Positions 1 to 13,162 of a stretch of 64,000 nucleotides of DNA are shown one piece after another (the first letter of the stretch is position 1; each line of letters opens with the position of its first letter). The notes beneath the pieces are model-generated. The model was not told the origin of the DNA, did no database searches, and saw only the letters and a list, made by a program, of their open reading frames with translations. Both the position numbers and the translations under genes were made by a program. Location of the stretch: positions 5,536,830 through 5,600,829 of the forward strand of contig JACSVZ010000022.1 of assembly GCA_014706295.1 (NCBI GenBank). Direction: 5' to 3'. The stretch is from Lycocorax pyrrhopterus obiensis (Eukaryota; Chordata; Aves; Passeriformes; Paradisaeidae).

Positions 1-961
1 AAACACGAAGGTGTTTCATGGGAGAAAAAAGGAAAAGGCCTTGTTTTCTCCAAAAAGGAGGTGGCAGAGACCTATGGCAACACATAAAATCATTAATTTT
101 GGCAAATCATTTGAGGCAGGGATGCAAGTCCCCAGCATGGGGGCTATTCCTGGGAAAGGGTTGCATGAGGAGCTGGTGGGACTCCCAGTGCCCTGCGAAA
201 AACTGCTCTAATCTTGCCCCAAATGGGCTCATTTAGAAACTATCAAGGTCCCCACATGTGAAATCCAAATAATTGTGCTTATCTCCAGCACAGCAATGAA
301 TCATTTCATGATGCTCCTGCGAGGAGCAAAGCCCATGAGTTCACTGAAAGGAGAATCCCCCTGTGCTGCCACTTCAGCCTCCTAGCTCCAGTTCTGTAAT
401 GCAGATGCAGCTCCCACTCAGGGCTGGGTCAGAGCCACGATTCGTAGTGAAACAAATCAGGGCTCTGTACACTGAAAGCAGAATTTCAGGCTAAAAAAAT
501 GCTTACATATCTTGAAGCAGAAGGTAATACTTATAGGAAAACAAAAGGGGACAAATTCACCACTGGCTTTAGATTTCTCTCTATGAGCAGTTTCGCTCCA
601 CCCACCTAAACAACCCAAAAAACCCCACAGTGTTTTCAAGACAGTTTCATTTCAGAGCACTAAAATCACATTCTGAGCCAAGAGGCGTGAGAAACTCAAA
701 AGCGCCATAAAACCATCCCTGCTTCGGGTTGTTTTGGGGTCTTTGTTTCCACAGCGGTTTCCTGAGCTTCAAGGAGACAAAGCTCTTTCTTCCCACCGAG
801 TGATGGTGCCCCTCACACAGGGGAGCAAAGCCTAACGAGGAGGGAGAGGACAAGAGCAGGGAGACATGAAACCCCACCACGAGATCCAGCCTCCTGGTGC
901 TCAGCACTGCCTGCTTCCCCCATCCCAGGTGGGTGATAGAAAATGGAGCAGCACATGGTGG
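1..961. other. Unique intronic DNA, nothing recognised
   Basis: No repeat, exon or motif cluster that I can support. Confidence 0.6.
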
Positions 962-1090
962 TATCACAGAACCCCAGAATGGAATGGTTGGAAGGGACCT
1001 TAAAGCTCATCCATTCCACCCCCTGCCATGGGCAGGGACACCTTCCACCATCCCAGGATGCTCCAAGCCCTGTCCAACCTGGCCAATGGT
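962..1090 (-). mobile_element. CR1 LINE fragment (3' end)
   Basis: Reads as the reverse complement of the avian CR1 3' end: CACAGAA, GGTTGGAAGGGACCT, then CCATGGGCAGGGACACC and GCTCCAAGCCCTGTCCAACC. It is truncated after about 130 bp, as usual for 5'-truncated CR1. It forms an inverted pair with the plus-strand copy starting at 1269. Confidence 0.88.
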
Positions 1091-1268
1091 CCTTGGAGAC
1101 CAGGGAGCTGCTGGGCCAAGGTAACTGTGGTTGCACCAGCAGTGCTCATGCAGGTTCACTCAACATGCCAGGGTGAGGAGCAAGGGCTGGGCCATGGCAA
1201 AGACAGAATGCAAGGCAAAAATGCAGGGTTTAAATGGTTTGGCCAGGTTTCCTTGCCCTCCTTCCCAT

Positions 1269-1648
1269 AAAGACAGGCTGAGAGGTGGGGTTTTTCAGCC
1301 TGGAGAAAACTCTGGGGAGACCTCACAGCTCCTTCCAGTGCCTAAACGGGCTCCAAGAGAGCTGGAGAGGGACTTTGGACAATGGCCTGGAGGGACAGGA
1401 CAAGGGGAAATGGCTTCCCACTGCCAGAGGGCAGGGATAGATGGGATATTGGGAAGGAATTGTTCCCTGGGAGGGTGCTGAGGCCCTGGCACAGGGTGCC
1501 CAGAGAAGCTGTGGCTGCCCCTGGATCCCTGGCAGTGTCCAAAGCCAGGATGGACGGGGCTTGGAGCACCCTGGGATAGTGGAAGGTGTCCCTGCCCATG
1601 GCAGGGGGCTAAAACAAGATCTTTAAGGTCCCTTCCAACCCAAACCAT
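1269..1648 (+). mobile_element. CR1 LINE fragment, 380 bp
   Basis: Sense-orientation CR1 3' region, from the AGACAGGCTGAGAG block through AGAGGGCAGGGATAGATGGG and GGCACAGGGTGCCCAGAG to GGTCCCTTCCAACCCAAACC. The usual terminal ATTCTGTGAT repeat is missing. Confidence 0.9.
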
Positions 1649-4152
1649 GCCAGGACTTCCCCAAACAGGACAGCTCTTCCAGCATCACCCAAACACCTCA
1701 CACCAAACCAACCCATCCCAGCCGCGCTTCCTGCACACGATTCCAGCAAAAACAAGGGGCAGGAGGAAATGAGCAGAACAACCCAGTCCCACAGAGCCAA
1801 GGCTGCTGGTTGCTGCTGGTTGCAGGCTGTGCAGGCAAACCTTTCCCCTGCACCCTGCAGTTGCAGCAGGCTCCTGCCAGCTCCGTGTCCAACTTTCCAC
1901 CAAGCAGCACCCTGAGTATTTTTAACAGACTCTTCTGTTTGAAGCTTAAATTTGCAAAACCCAACAAAAACAACGGCAACCACAAAAAAAAATAACAAAG
2001 CACCAGCACCCCAAGGAAGCAGCCTGGAGCTCAGAGACTGCTCAGCTCCACAGCAGGTGAAAGCAAAGCCCACGTTTCCAAAAAAACCCAAACCAGCCTC
2101 CTGTCATTCAAACGGTATTTGAAAGTGAATGAGCTGCCAACCAATCAACTCCCCGTCAGGATTCAAAGAACAGTATATCCAAACCTCAGGGCTGTGGCCA
2201 AGAATGTGTTTGCAATGCAGGAACACTACAGCAGCAGCAGCAGAAGCCGTTTGCAAGAGTAAATGAGGTTATTTTGGCAGCAGAGCGGATGTAGCAAACA
2301 AGCCACTTTAACTGAATATGGTAAACAGAGATGGAGTGATTACAGGAAGAATGAATGTAATCGGGTTCCGAGTTGCTCTGAATTGCCTCGACTGACCACA
2401 ATATCTGATAAAACCAATGGAAAAAGTTCTGGTTTCCTCTTGCATATAATTGATTATCTTACTGAGATCTACTGGTTTATATACACACACACACACACAC
2501 ACACACTCTCAGCCCTCTGAAATTCAGTTACTTGGTGGTGCTGCCAGAAATAACCCAGAGCAGGAGCAGTTACATGGTATTTATTTTTATCTGGGGTCAC
2601 AAACTCCAGAAGTGAGAAAGGATGCGAAGCCCTCTCCCAAAATAAGCACCTGGGAGGCTTGCCTTGAGGAGCTGAGGTGTAACCGCTCTGATCCACACTC
2701 AGCCAGCACCGCTCCTTGCTCGCTTCTCAGACAGGGATGGGGGGAACAAGCTGAGTGCCATTAATCAGATCTACCTCAGGGCTCTCTTCCTTGACAAAGA
2801 AATGCTGGATTTGGTTTATAAAAAAAGATGGAAACGTGCCTTTGGAATTTCGTCAGTGCCATGAGTGGGCAAATAAAGATGATGGAGCAGCCCTGTGCCT
2901 GGAGAAGGGTGTGGGGTACAGCCAGGGTGAGCAGTGATTTGGGATGGAGAGGGGACAGGAGCAATGGGCCATGCTCTGTCCTGCCTGTTAGATTCCTCTC
3001 ACACAGCTGCCTCAGGCCAGAGGAGTTTTGCTAAGACCAGTCTGGATTTCTGCAGCATCCCATGGCTGCTACCACCTCCTGCCCCAAGGCATCTCTTTGC
3101 CTTGGCTTCTGCCAGAAGTTACTAAAGAACAAAAACCAAACAAAAACAAGCAGAAGAAAACCCAAGGGGACCTGCAAGCTCTTCTTGCTGCGGTGGCAGT
3201 GAATACTGAAACAAAAATGTGCCAAGAAGTCGGGCAGGGGGTGGCTGGGGCTCGGCAGGGTGCCGGGAAGCACGGCGAGCTCGCCTGCCACAGCGGGAAG
3301 GAGCCAAATATCCACAAACAAGTTTCCTGTCTGAAATTAATTTACTTACTGAAACAGCACTCAGCAAAACCTGTGATTAATGTTTTCCTCCCCAGGCTCC
3401 TAACATGACAAAACAATAATTAATGAAATATGAAACTGAACCTGAGTTAGAGTAAATGTAAAAATATTATTGTTTCTTTTATCTTCCCTTCTCTTCATCC
3501 TTCCCAGTGGTGGGAGACACCGAGCCCTGTGCTCTGCTTTCCAGGACAATGCTCTGCACTGGCAGGAACATGGGGCTGATTTCTTGGCACCTGTCCCTGG
3601 TTACCTGGCACCCTGCTCGACAGAGGAAATCCAGCTGGGAGCTCTGGAGGAGGGTGTAGGGAAAGGTGTAGGGGAAGCAGCATGGTGGGGAGTGAGCCTG
3701 TTCCTTTTGGGCACGTCCATCCCTGTGGGATAGTGACTAAATGCAGTAAAACAACTGGAAGGCAGCTGGAGGATTCACTCCTAAATGCCATGTGCTGTGT
3801 TATTTTGCCCAGTGTTTTCAATACCCACCTTCCTTTAATCCATTCCCAGCTATGGCAGAGCACTCCCTGGCCCTGCTCGGGTCTCACACTGCCTCCATCC
3901 CAAAAGCACTCACAGGCAAGCAGCCTGTGGTTTTTAAGGGATCACTCACAGCTGGAATAAACCGGCAGAAGAGGGTTTCAAATAACAGCCTTAGCAGCAC
4001 AAAAACTCCTCTCTGGAAAGCTGAGTGGGGACAGGCAGGGAGAGGGTGCCAGCCCCAGGAGAGGGTGGTGGCAAGGTGCCCACAGCCACTCCTGCCATGA
4101 TGGATGGCAGGGCTGGGATGCTTTGTTCAAAAGCCATCCTTTGTCCTTCTCA
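1649..4152. other. Unique intronic DNA with one microsatellite
   Basis: Holds the (AC)n at 2482 and a short A run at 1984. No exon or transposon end was recognised. Confidence 0.55.
2482..2507. repeat. (AC)n microsatellite
   Basis: About twelve uninterrupted AC units after TTATAT. Confidence 0.95.
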
Positions 4153-4310
4153 AGGCACAGACACCTTCCACTGCCCAAGCCCCATCCAGCCTGGCCTTGG
4201 ACACTTCCAGGGATCCAGGCGCAGCCACAGCTTCTCTGGGCACCCTGTGCCAGGGCCTCCCCACACTCCTTGTATCCAATCTAAATCTCCCCTCTTTTAA
4301 ATCTAAATAT
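4153..4310 (-). mobile_element. CR1 LINE fragment lacking its 3' end
   Basis: Reverse-complement CR1 from GACACCTTCCACTG through CAGCCACAGCTTCTCTGGGC to the CCTCTTTTAAATCTAAA segment. The final about 50 bp of CR1 (the GGTTTGGGTTGGAAGG part) is absent, which is unusual because LINE truncation normally removes the 5' side. Confidence 0.85.
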
Positions 4311-6930
4311 CTCAATATAATATAACCTAAATACAAGGTCACCTTGAATCCTGTTTACAGAGCAACTATTTAAATAAAGCAATTGTTTAAGTCTTCCAGT
4401 GGACTTTGTCAAATTTTCATTTTTCTGAAGCACAAATGGATTGCATTCCTACAACGAGAGAACACTGTGAGGTTGAGCTAAAATACTGTGGAAATTACAC
4501 AGATACTGTACACACACGCAAATTCACACACACACTTGGTATTATATACCTCTGTATTTATACCCACACATAGAGATAACACCAGAGCCCCACACATGTG
4601 TGTATATGCCTATGAACATTGGGACTGGGGGCTCAGCTTGCTCCCTTGGTGCTGTACCAGCCTGGCTGGCACAGGGCTGGGAAACCAGGAGCTGTGGGAC
4701 CAGGTGGGTGCTGCTCTGCAGCCTCCTGCACCCCACGACAGCCCCACTTCCCCCCACTCCCCACAGCCACAGGCACCCAACTGTAAAACCACAAACCCCA
4801 GCTCGAAGGCAGCAGAGCAGAGCCCACTGCGTGGGAGTCAGCTCCAAAACCAGGGAAAGGGGAACTATTAGGGAAAATAGACTACATTTGTGAGAGTCTT
4901 ACAACTCCTTTTTTTTTTTTTTCTTCTCTTCGTAGTGGTTTGGGACAAGCCCAGCCCAGACTGCCTCACACAAATCGAGCACCTGCTGCTGCACGCCGTG
5001 CTCCGTGGGGGCTGTGCGAGGCAGGGGACGTGTCACCGTGACGCCTTGTACCTCCACTAATGCCTCCAAGATCAATGGCACGGAAGATGAAGAAGAAAGT
5101 GATTTAATTTTCAGATCAACGGATTACACAAGTACACAAAGTATTCCCTGTCAAATAAACGTGTTAGCTTGATTCCTTCCATCCTTCAACTGAGGGAGCA
5201 GCAAAGCGCTGTTGCATTGCCCGTTTTTCATTCCTGCACTCCTTCTGAGACCCTGGAGTGTGGAAGACTCCACCAGACTTTTATTTTGTGTAGAAAAGAC
5301 ACAAAGCTGATGGAATATTTCCCTTGTTAGTAGGGCACTTTGGTTGCCCTGATAAATAATTGCCCAGATTTGCAAAACACTCAGAGCACAAAGCAAGAGG
5401 AAGGCTACAAACTTTGAAAAACCAAACCCCATAGCAACTAAATCTTGGCCATGTGGGTGGCAGGGACCATAAGGAGCAAACCCAAAAACAAGATGGACAT
5501 AGAAAAAAAGTGGAACCAGGGCAAGACTACAGTGGAGAGCCCAGGAGAGGAGCTGGGTGATGAGCTGGAGGCAGGGCTTCACTCCCTGCCCCTCACAGGA
5601 CCTGCCCTAACTCACCTGCAGGATGGGGAGCAGACGGGTGAGGAACACGGTTTCCCACCACCTTGAGCTTCTGCTCATCATCTGAGAGATTTTTGTAAGC
5701 CTCATCCAGGAACTGATTCAGTGTGAAAACATCAGGTTCAGCACCCAACCCTTCTAGTCAGCACCGACTTCTACTCAGCATTGGGTTGGGAGATTTTTTG
5801 AGCTTGGTAATTAAAGCTCACTTAAAAGAGTTTCCTCCATCCTCAAGAGCCTCATCATTTACTGTAGCTCCTACTTGAACTCATACATGTCTTGTATTTC
5901 CAGACATTAGGTAATGAGGTTTTTGTGGTCCACAGAGCTTTCTCACTGATCCTCTGAGTTTGCAGCCAACAGCAACGACTACGCGCACAAACACTGAGAG
6001 AAAGTTTTCAGCATTTCCCATTAGATCCTCCAAAAACTGTCATATCACACACAAACCTTACCCCAATCTATCTTAACATCGAAGGTTAGAATGATGCAGG
6101 CACAACAGGTTGATGTTCTGGTGGGCCTCGGTTGTGTGAACTGTGTTGGCCTCGCTTCTCACACCACGGATGACTAAATCTGACAGAGATGTGGCAGATC
6201 TCACCAAACCCCGGGAGGTGATGGGCTACCAAAAGTGCCTGTTGAAGGTCACAAGGAGCTGGGAGGAAGCATTTCACAGGATTCCTCTCCAGCAGCACAG
6301 CTCCTGTGCCTGACAGGGCCATTGTTCTGGTGTGGACTCACAAGGAACAACAGGAACTCATCTATTCCACTTCCAGCTACAGCTGCTTTTTCTCAGAGAT
6401 GATCCAATTCTTGAGAAAAGCCTGTAAAACTCAAACCTTTCCTCAAGTCTAGCAGGTGACAGAAGAGGATACCACAGACACAAAAATGCAGAGTGATACT
6501 CGCAAGTATCTGTCGATGCCAAAGGCTGGAATCCAGCTTGGCCAACCCTCCACACACAGCGAACACTCGGTTCCCACAGGTTTCTTCACAAACCCCTGGA
6601 AACTGGGATCTGACGTAGGGAGATAACCGGGCTGATTTGGTCCTGCTGACATTGCACTGAACTTCCTGTGTCTGAACCCGGGGCACTGGAATCCAGCAGG
6701 GAACAGGCCCCACAGGACAGCACACAGCTTGAGCTCCTTCATCTTTTTGCTGGGAATAGGAAGGATCTGGTTTTTGAAAGTATTAAAGGCTCAAGCTCTG
6801 CTCAGGCCAGGAAGCACAATCAGAGCTCCTAATATCTAGGAAGGAGCTTGGAATCAAAGGGGTTTCCTCAAGTGTGGTCTCAACAAACTCAAACCTCCAT
6901 GGACAAAGAAGAGGAGTCAGTTTACAGAAT
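4311..6930. other. Unique intronic DNA
   Basis: A T14 run at about 4908 and a 143-codon minus-strand open frame (5151-5582) with hydrophobic stretches but no recognised domain; read as chance. Confidence 0.5.
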
Positions 6931-7068
6931 TATCACAGAATGGTTTGGGCTGGAAAGGACCTTAAATATCATCTCATTCCAGCCATGCCATGGACAGAGA
7001 CACCTTTCACTAGACCAGGTTGCTCCGAGCCCTGTCCAACCTGGCCTTGGACACTTCCAAGGATGGAA
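6931..7068 (-). mobile_element. CR1 LINE fragment
   Basis: Begins TATCACAGAATGGTTTGGGC and runs through GACACCTTTCACTAGACCAG to GGACACTTCCAAGGATGG: a reverse-complement CR1 3' end of about 140 bp. Confidence 0.88.
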
Positions 7069-7311
7069 CCAACATCCTTGAGGAACCACCAGGCCCATCG
7101 TGCCTCACCTTGCACTGACTGCTCTCCAGTGCTCCCTTTCAGCTGGGTAAAGCAGCTGCTACTCTTTCTTTTCCTTACCTATTTATTGAAATGAAGTCTT
7201 TCCCCCATCTCTCTGCTGGAGCAATACCCAAGCCGTGGCGATTTGGTGACAATGGGAACGTGGTGTCTGTGCCACGCCAGCTGTGATGGCTCTAACCAGT
7301 ATGGCTCGTGT

Positions 7312-7339
7312 CAGGTGATAAATCAGATGCCCTTTAACT
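7312..7339 (+). repeat. 28-bp direct repeat, copy 1
   Basis: Starts CAGGTGATAAATCA and ends GCCCTTTAACT. It is identical to the copy at 7405-7432 except for one base (G versus C). Contains the E-box CAGGTG and an AT-rich TGATAAATCA palindrome-like core. Confidence 0.85.
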
Positions 7340-7404
7340 CCCCAGCTGAGCTCTGCACACATCACAGCACTGGAAGCACAAGCTACAACCAATATTTTTA
7401 CTGA

Positions 7405-7432
7405 CAGGTGATAAATCACATGCCCTTTAACT
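7405..7432 (+). repeat. 28-bp direct repeat, copy 2
   Basis: Same element as at 7312, 93 bp downstream. Weaker similarity extends about 20 bp to the left (AACCA-TAT), suggesting a 93-bp tandem duplication in which only this part has stayed alike. Confidence 0.85.
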
Positions 7433-8329
7433 TGTGTGCACCAGTTGCAAATTTAGTTAATTAGAAATCCACGCTGACTCCTTCCCATGTATTATTTCCT
7501 GCGTGATTTACATGGGCTGTTGTTGTTGGAATGCTTGCTGGGATTAAGGCTCTCAGAAGCCAAGGGAACACGGAGCACAGGTCTTTGCTGCAGAGCACCA
7601 CGACCTCTAGTGCTGTGCAGCCTGGAGAAATTACTGGCAGCAGGAAGAGTAGCAGCAGTGAAGAGGGACCAGAATGTTTCGTGGACATTGGATGGGAATG
7701 CGGGTCCCTGCCAGCACAATCGGCAGGTATGGCTTGCGCGTGAAAACCCTGGGCTACCACTGGGAGCCTTCCCTGAAAACACAAAAAAGAGCAGGAAAGT
7801 CTTTCTCAAGCCTGTAGAATTCTGCATTTTCACACATTGCACTGCAAATAGATATAAAGGGCTCTTTTTTAACTGCTTCTGGAGGTTTCTGCTCACCCCC
7901 GTGCAGCCTCTTGGAGCAGCACTGTGACACCCAGCAAGCCCCAGTGCTCTCCCATGGGATCAGGGAAGGATTTCTGGCCAGTGCCCACCATGCTGGGAGC
8001 TGGTGAGGGACACAGCCACCCACTCCAGCCACGCTGCTTTCCACCAGAATTTGTTATTCTCCTCATTTTGGCAAATTCAACCAACTCTCATTTCCAACTA
8101 TTTTGTCCGTATTTCTCTACGGACACTGTCGTGCCACGGATAGTGTTTTCAGCTCTGCTACAAAAGGCCATTTGTTAAAATATTCCATGGCTGCAGAAGA
8201 CTCATAACAGATTCAGAAACCCAGTGATAATCATAATAATTTTTTAGCACTTGTCTGCCAGACAGAATTATCAGCAAAAGTGGGGCCCTGTTATCTGCAG
8301 GAGCGGTATATGATATGTTCATTTCTTTC

Positions 8330-8650
8330 CCCCCCCCTCTATAAACTTCAATTATTAATGATGGAAATTTTCCCTTTCCTATTCTTCCCTTGGTGGGAAA
8401 AACAGCCATTACTGACATTTGCTGATTTAATCTAATCCTCCTCATCTGCATATAGACGAGGCTCTGTTTGACTCTGCCTATTGATCCAGCCAGGAAAAGG
8501 GACTCTATAACTTAATCTGATGTCAAAGGCTGATGTGTCCTGTAGGAAATCGGCGCTGTAGATCTGCCTGCTATAAATATGTCACCAGAATTAACTGGAA
8601 GCACTAATAGGTCACTCAATGAGCTCCACGGTGCACACAGGGCACACCGA
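8330..8650. other. AT-rich unique block, candidate conserved non-coding element
   Basis: Repeat-free sequence rich in homeobox- and GATA-like words (CTGATTTAATC, CTTAATCTGATG). The impression of conservation is mine; no alignment was run. Confidence 0.3.
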
Positions 8651-9170
8651 GGCTGCTGTCTCGCTACTTGTGATTGATGACAACAAAAATTAGCCAGAAC
8701 AGAGGGTTGTCAGCCAGCCAGGGGACAAGGGACTCGCTGACACTCTTTGTTCTCCAGCATGTGCTGGGTCCCAGCCCAGCCCTGTCACTTCTGAAACATT
8801 TAACACACTTTACATGAAAAGAAAAAAAAATCCTACTACAAGGATAAAACAATAGAAAATAAGTAGGATCTCTTCCAGCTCTTCCTTCCTGCAGTTTGTC
8901 CCACTGCAGCACTGCCTTTGGTGAGCAAACAGAGCCAAGACAAAATTCTGGTGTCCTGTCGCAGGCAAAGAACCCCATGGAGGATGGCAGGGATGGCATC
9001 AGGACCTGGAAATGCAGCTCTGCATGCTCAGGGGATCAAAGTGATCCCAGCTTGCTCACTCTGGGCTGGTTTCTGCACACCAGGCTCCAGCCAAAACACC
9101 CCAACTCAGGAAAAAGCCCTCCCTGTTTAGCTGTGTCCCTCCTTCACTCGCAGTTTATCATTTAATTGTG

Positions 9171-9265
9171 GAAAGGTTTGGGTTGGAAGAGACCTTAAAG
9201 GTCACCCCATTCCACCCCCTGCCATGGGCAGGGACACCTCCCACCATCCCAGGTTGCTCCAAGGC
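9171..9265 (-). mobile_element. CR1 LINE fragment
   Basis: Short reverse-complement CR1 tip with GGTTTGGGTTGGAAGAGACC, CCATGGGCAGGGACACC and ATCCCAGGTTGCTCCAAG, ending abruptly at about 9265. Confidence 0.86.
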
Positions 9266-10204
9266 ACGCTGGCCTGTCCCAGATGAACACCACCACCCAT
9301 GCCAGGGATGGACAAGGATGGACCAGGAGCCCCTCAGCATCAGGACCGACGACAGAGAAAATTAAACAGGAGTGAACTTCTGAGGGATAGCTCCGGTGGT
9401 CTTGCTCTCACTGGCACCCTGAAAAGCAGCAGTTTTTGTCCCAAAAATGTTCACCTTTCTCCTGGGGGTGGAGGGCAGGACCACTGGGCTCACACACAGA
9501 GCTGCCAACTTCCTTTACACATGAATGGGCCTCGCACATGAATAAAGCCCTGGAAAAGCATCTGACCCAGCCCTGATCAGCTCCCCGTGCATGTGGAGCA
9601 GCCTGGAACGTTCTCCCCATCCAGCTACAGCTTTGTTCTCTGGCCAAGAGGCAACTTGGGCCAAATTGTCCTTATTTTCCTGTGCCAAAGGAGCCGAGAC
9701 AGTGCCACTTGTTGTGTCACCAAGGATGCAGGAGGAGAGGCTGTTCTCCAAAGGCACACACGCGTCCTGGTGCAGTCACAAGACTGATCCATCTCCACTT
9801 CATAAAACTCAAAGCCAACCAGAAAACCTCAGAGAGTCCACAGGACTGCCGTGTCCAAAGCCAGTGCGATGCTTCCAGCACTCCTGGATGAGAAGGGCTC
9901 TTTTCCAGGGTTGTTTTTATGGCTGTAAATTATTTATGCTGGGTGCCTGCAAAATGGTGATGCTAAATAAGTCACTTCTCCAGGCAGCTGAGTGCAAAGT
10001 TGTCTCCAGAAGGGATCTTTCAGGACTTCTTCAGCTCATGAGCTGAGCCTCCTTGTGAAAAGTAAACAAACCCAAGACAGATTCAAGAAACATCGGAGGA
10101 CAAAATTTGTTCAGATTTAAAACCACACCTGAAACAGTCAGCTGGAACAGTGAACAAATCAAAACAGAATCCAGACTTGAATTTATTGGAATCTCACCCA
10201 TTTT

Positions 10205-10436
10205 CATAGAATCACGGAATGGTTTGGGTTGGAAGAGACCTCAAAGCTCATTTGGTTCCACCCCCCTGCCATGGGCAGGGACACCTCCCACTAGACCAGG
10301 TTGCTCCAAGCCCTGTTCAAGCTGGCTTTGAACAATTCCAAGGATGGAGCAGCCACAGCTGCTCTGACCAACCTGTGCCAGGGCTAACATCTAATCTACA
10401 TCTCTCCTCTTTTAGTCTAAAACCACTCCCCCGCTC
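10205..10436 (-). mobile_element. CR1 LINE fragment
   Basis: Reverse-complement CR1 beginning CATAGAATCACGGAATGG, the conserved terminal repeat, and extending about 230 bp to the CTCCTCTTTTAGTCTAAAAC segment. Confidence 0.88.
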
Positions 10437-13162
10437 TCCTCTGGCAATCCATCATCCCTAATACGAGGGGCGGGGGTTATCCTCGGCGCTGCAGTTAATG
10501 TGGGAGCCAGGTGCTCCCTAATCCCCGACCACAGAGAATATTATAATTGTTAGCACGGTAACGAGCACCGGCGCTTTTCCCAGGCAGAGAACATTAACAG
10601 GCTCACCTCAAGCAGGGGAGCAGGCAGCGTTTCCAAACAGCCACTGGATTCGTCCTCATTATTTACCTGAGCAGATGTTCGCTGTGATACTTCCCGAATC
10701 CTGGAGCTGGATATTTGTCAGCGTTAATGGGATTTCCAGGAGCTAGTTTGCTTTAGGAGCTCGTTTCCTCACTCAAATTGTAACCATCACCATTTTCTGG
10801 TGTGTGTTGCCTCTTTTGCTCGTGATTATCTTCCTGGGTTTTCACTTTTCCCTGGGTCACCGAGTGCGGATCCATTCTAATTACTGTCATTTTAGCTATT
10901 GTGCTGCACGCCGTCACACCAGGATCTGGGCTGCATAAATAAGTCATGCATGTGCTTGGTAGGCTTTGCTAACCAAGACAGAGCCCTGCTCATCTGTCTC
11001 ATCGTGCCACGAGCTCACCTGGGGCCCAGCCCAGGGAGGATCCAGCACTGGGCTCCCCCTCGCATGGCTTTTAGCATCATTTCATCCATCTCTGCTCAGA
11101 CAGGGATGCCCTCCTTCCACTGCCACTCCTGGGGTGGATGTTGATCTGCCTGCCCGAGGGAATGTCGTTATCCTAACACGGCTCGCGGGGCAGCAATCGC
11201 TCCAAAGGTTTAAAAAGGTGTTAAATTAACAGGATCATGGCATATGCCTCACGCCTGATGGAAAGACTTAAATCAACACTGAAACACTGCCCAGCTGGGG
11301 GGCTGCTGCCCTCTGAGTCCCACGCTGGTCCAGAGCCACGTGCCACACACAGAAGAATCAAAGCTAGTTGTCTTTAAACCCTCAAACCCTCTGTCTTTGG
11401 GGAGTCACTGCCCCTCCCCGCCAGATCTCGCGCTGCGCTCCTGCCATCGGAAGAGGAAGGTGGTTACAGGACGTGACACAAGTGCAGGATAACGATCTGC
11501 AAGTGATGACTTCAAGTGGTTGGGGTGTGAGGTGGCCAGAACAATGAAGGTGCTGCACCCTTCCCCTCTCGAAGGGTGCATCCTTCCCACTGAGAGAGAG
11601 AGAACATAAGAACGTAACCGCACGCTGACAACATGGTTCTGCACCCCGAGCTGGAGGGGCACAGAGCTCATGCCAGGGCTCTCACCTGAACACCCCAGCA
11701 GGGTACAGGGAATCACACTGTGCCCCAGGAGCAGGGGAAGGGCCAGCACAGGTAGCTTTGAACAAGGAGGAAGAGCTGTTGGTGAGTGAGGGGATCAGAG
11801 GTGTGTCAGCCGGACACAGATCTCCGTGGCTGTGAGGAAGGTGGGGCTCACCACAAGGTAGGATGGTCAAACATTTGGTGAGCGTGACATAATGTGATGG
11901 CCTTATTACTGCTAAATATCTTCAACTTTCTTGTTTTCTGTAATAAACAGTATTTCCATGAACAGAATTTCATGGGGCCAGCACTTGCAGCCACTGCTCC
12001 CAGGAGTGGGAGGATGCCCCAAGTGGGACCTGCCACAGTTGTCGGGGCTGACCCCACATCCCGAGCTGGCCACGGGGAACAGCCATGACCCAGCTCAGGG
12101 CACGGGGCAGCACCACCTCTGACCAAAACAGGCAGGGTTACAGAGTGGTAATCTGTGCCAGGAGCCTTCAAACAAAGTTTAAAAATTACATACAATTGCC
12201 AATTGACTTATTAATGAGACAACTATTTTTTCCACTCTCCTTTGCAGGAAGGGACTTTGCTTTCCCCTCTCCTGGTGCAGCCCAGGACAGCTGACAGGAT
12301 GCAGGGCAAGGCTGAGGCTGCTCATTCAAGCTGGCTCCAAGGTGCTTCGTGCAAGGAATGAGCATTCGTTTGTTCAGCTGTGCATGAGCCCCACGAAAAC
12401 CAATAAATAACCACGCCAAACTGCCTGCAAACATCCAACAGGCTGCAAGGCAGCCACACAGAGCTGCTCCTCACACAGCACCTCGAGGGCGTCGCGTTCA
12501 GTGAAGCACAAGGGCATCGGCACCCGGTTTGTGACCAGCCAGGAGAATCAGTGGCACAGGAACCTCCCCAGGCTCACAGGCTTGGCCACTTCTGCTGGCA
12601 CACGGACCAAGTGTAACTCAGCACGTCCTTCAGCTGACATCTGCCACCGGGCTGACGCACAAGGACTCTCTGTCTTGCATCACGCCAGTGGTTGCAAACC
12701 TCTAAGAACAAGCTATTTTCAGAGGCCTCATAATTCACACAAACCTTATCTAAAGGACTTTGTCTCCGTATCTTTATCAGAAATGTTCTCCTGCTTATCT
12801 GGTAAGACGTAGCTGCGTTTCTTCGTAAGGAGATGCCAGTGTTGGCAGGGGCTGGCATCTCTTTGGGCGAGAGCAGAGCGAGTCAGCACAACACACTGCC
12901 CCAGGGCTGACCTGGCCGAGGGCAGAGGGCAGGACAGAGAGGTCCCCATGCTGTGGGGACATGCCCACCTGCAGAGGTGAGCTCCCTGGCTCTGCTCACC
13001 ACCACCGAGGCAACCAGCAGCTCCTCCCTGAGGCTATTTCAATGCCAGCCACGAATTATGATCAACACTAAGCATGTCCCCAGCAGAACAATGCAGAAAC
13101 CACAACCAAGTGCTGGAAATATTAAGCTGCGAGTCTGTGCTCCCTCAGTTGCTGGCATTATG
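10437..13162. other. Unique intronic DNA
   Basis: The first part (10480-10780) is repeat-free, with words such as TTATAATTGTTAGCAC, and could be a regulatory element. Nothing was recognised in the rest. Confidence 0.4.

Noticed and set aside
4899..5100. Poly-A (minus strand) suggesting a processed pseudogene end
   Set aside because: No AATAAA at the right distance and no recognisable coding sequence upstream of it.
5151..5582. 143-codon minus-strand frame with hydrophobic stretches
   Set aside because: No recognised domain, no splice context or promoter, and a length expected by chance in 64 kb.
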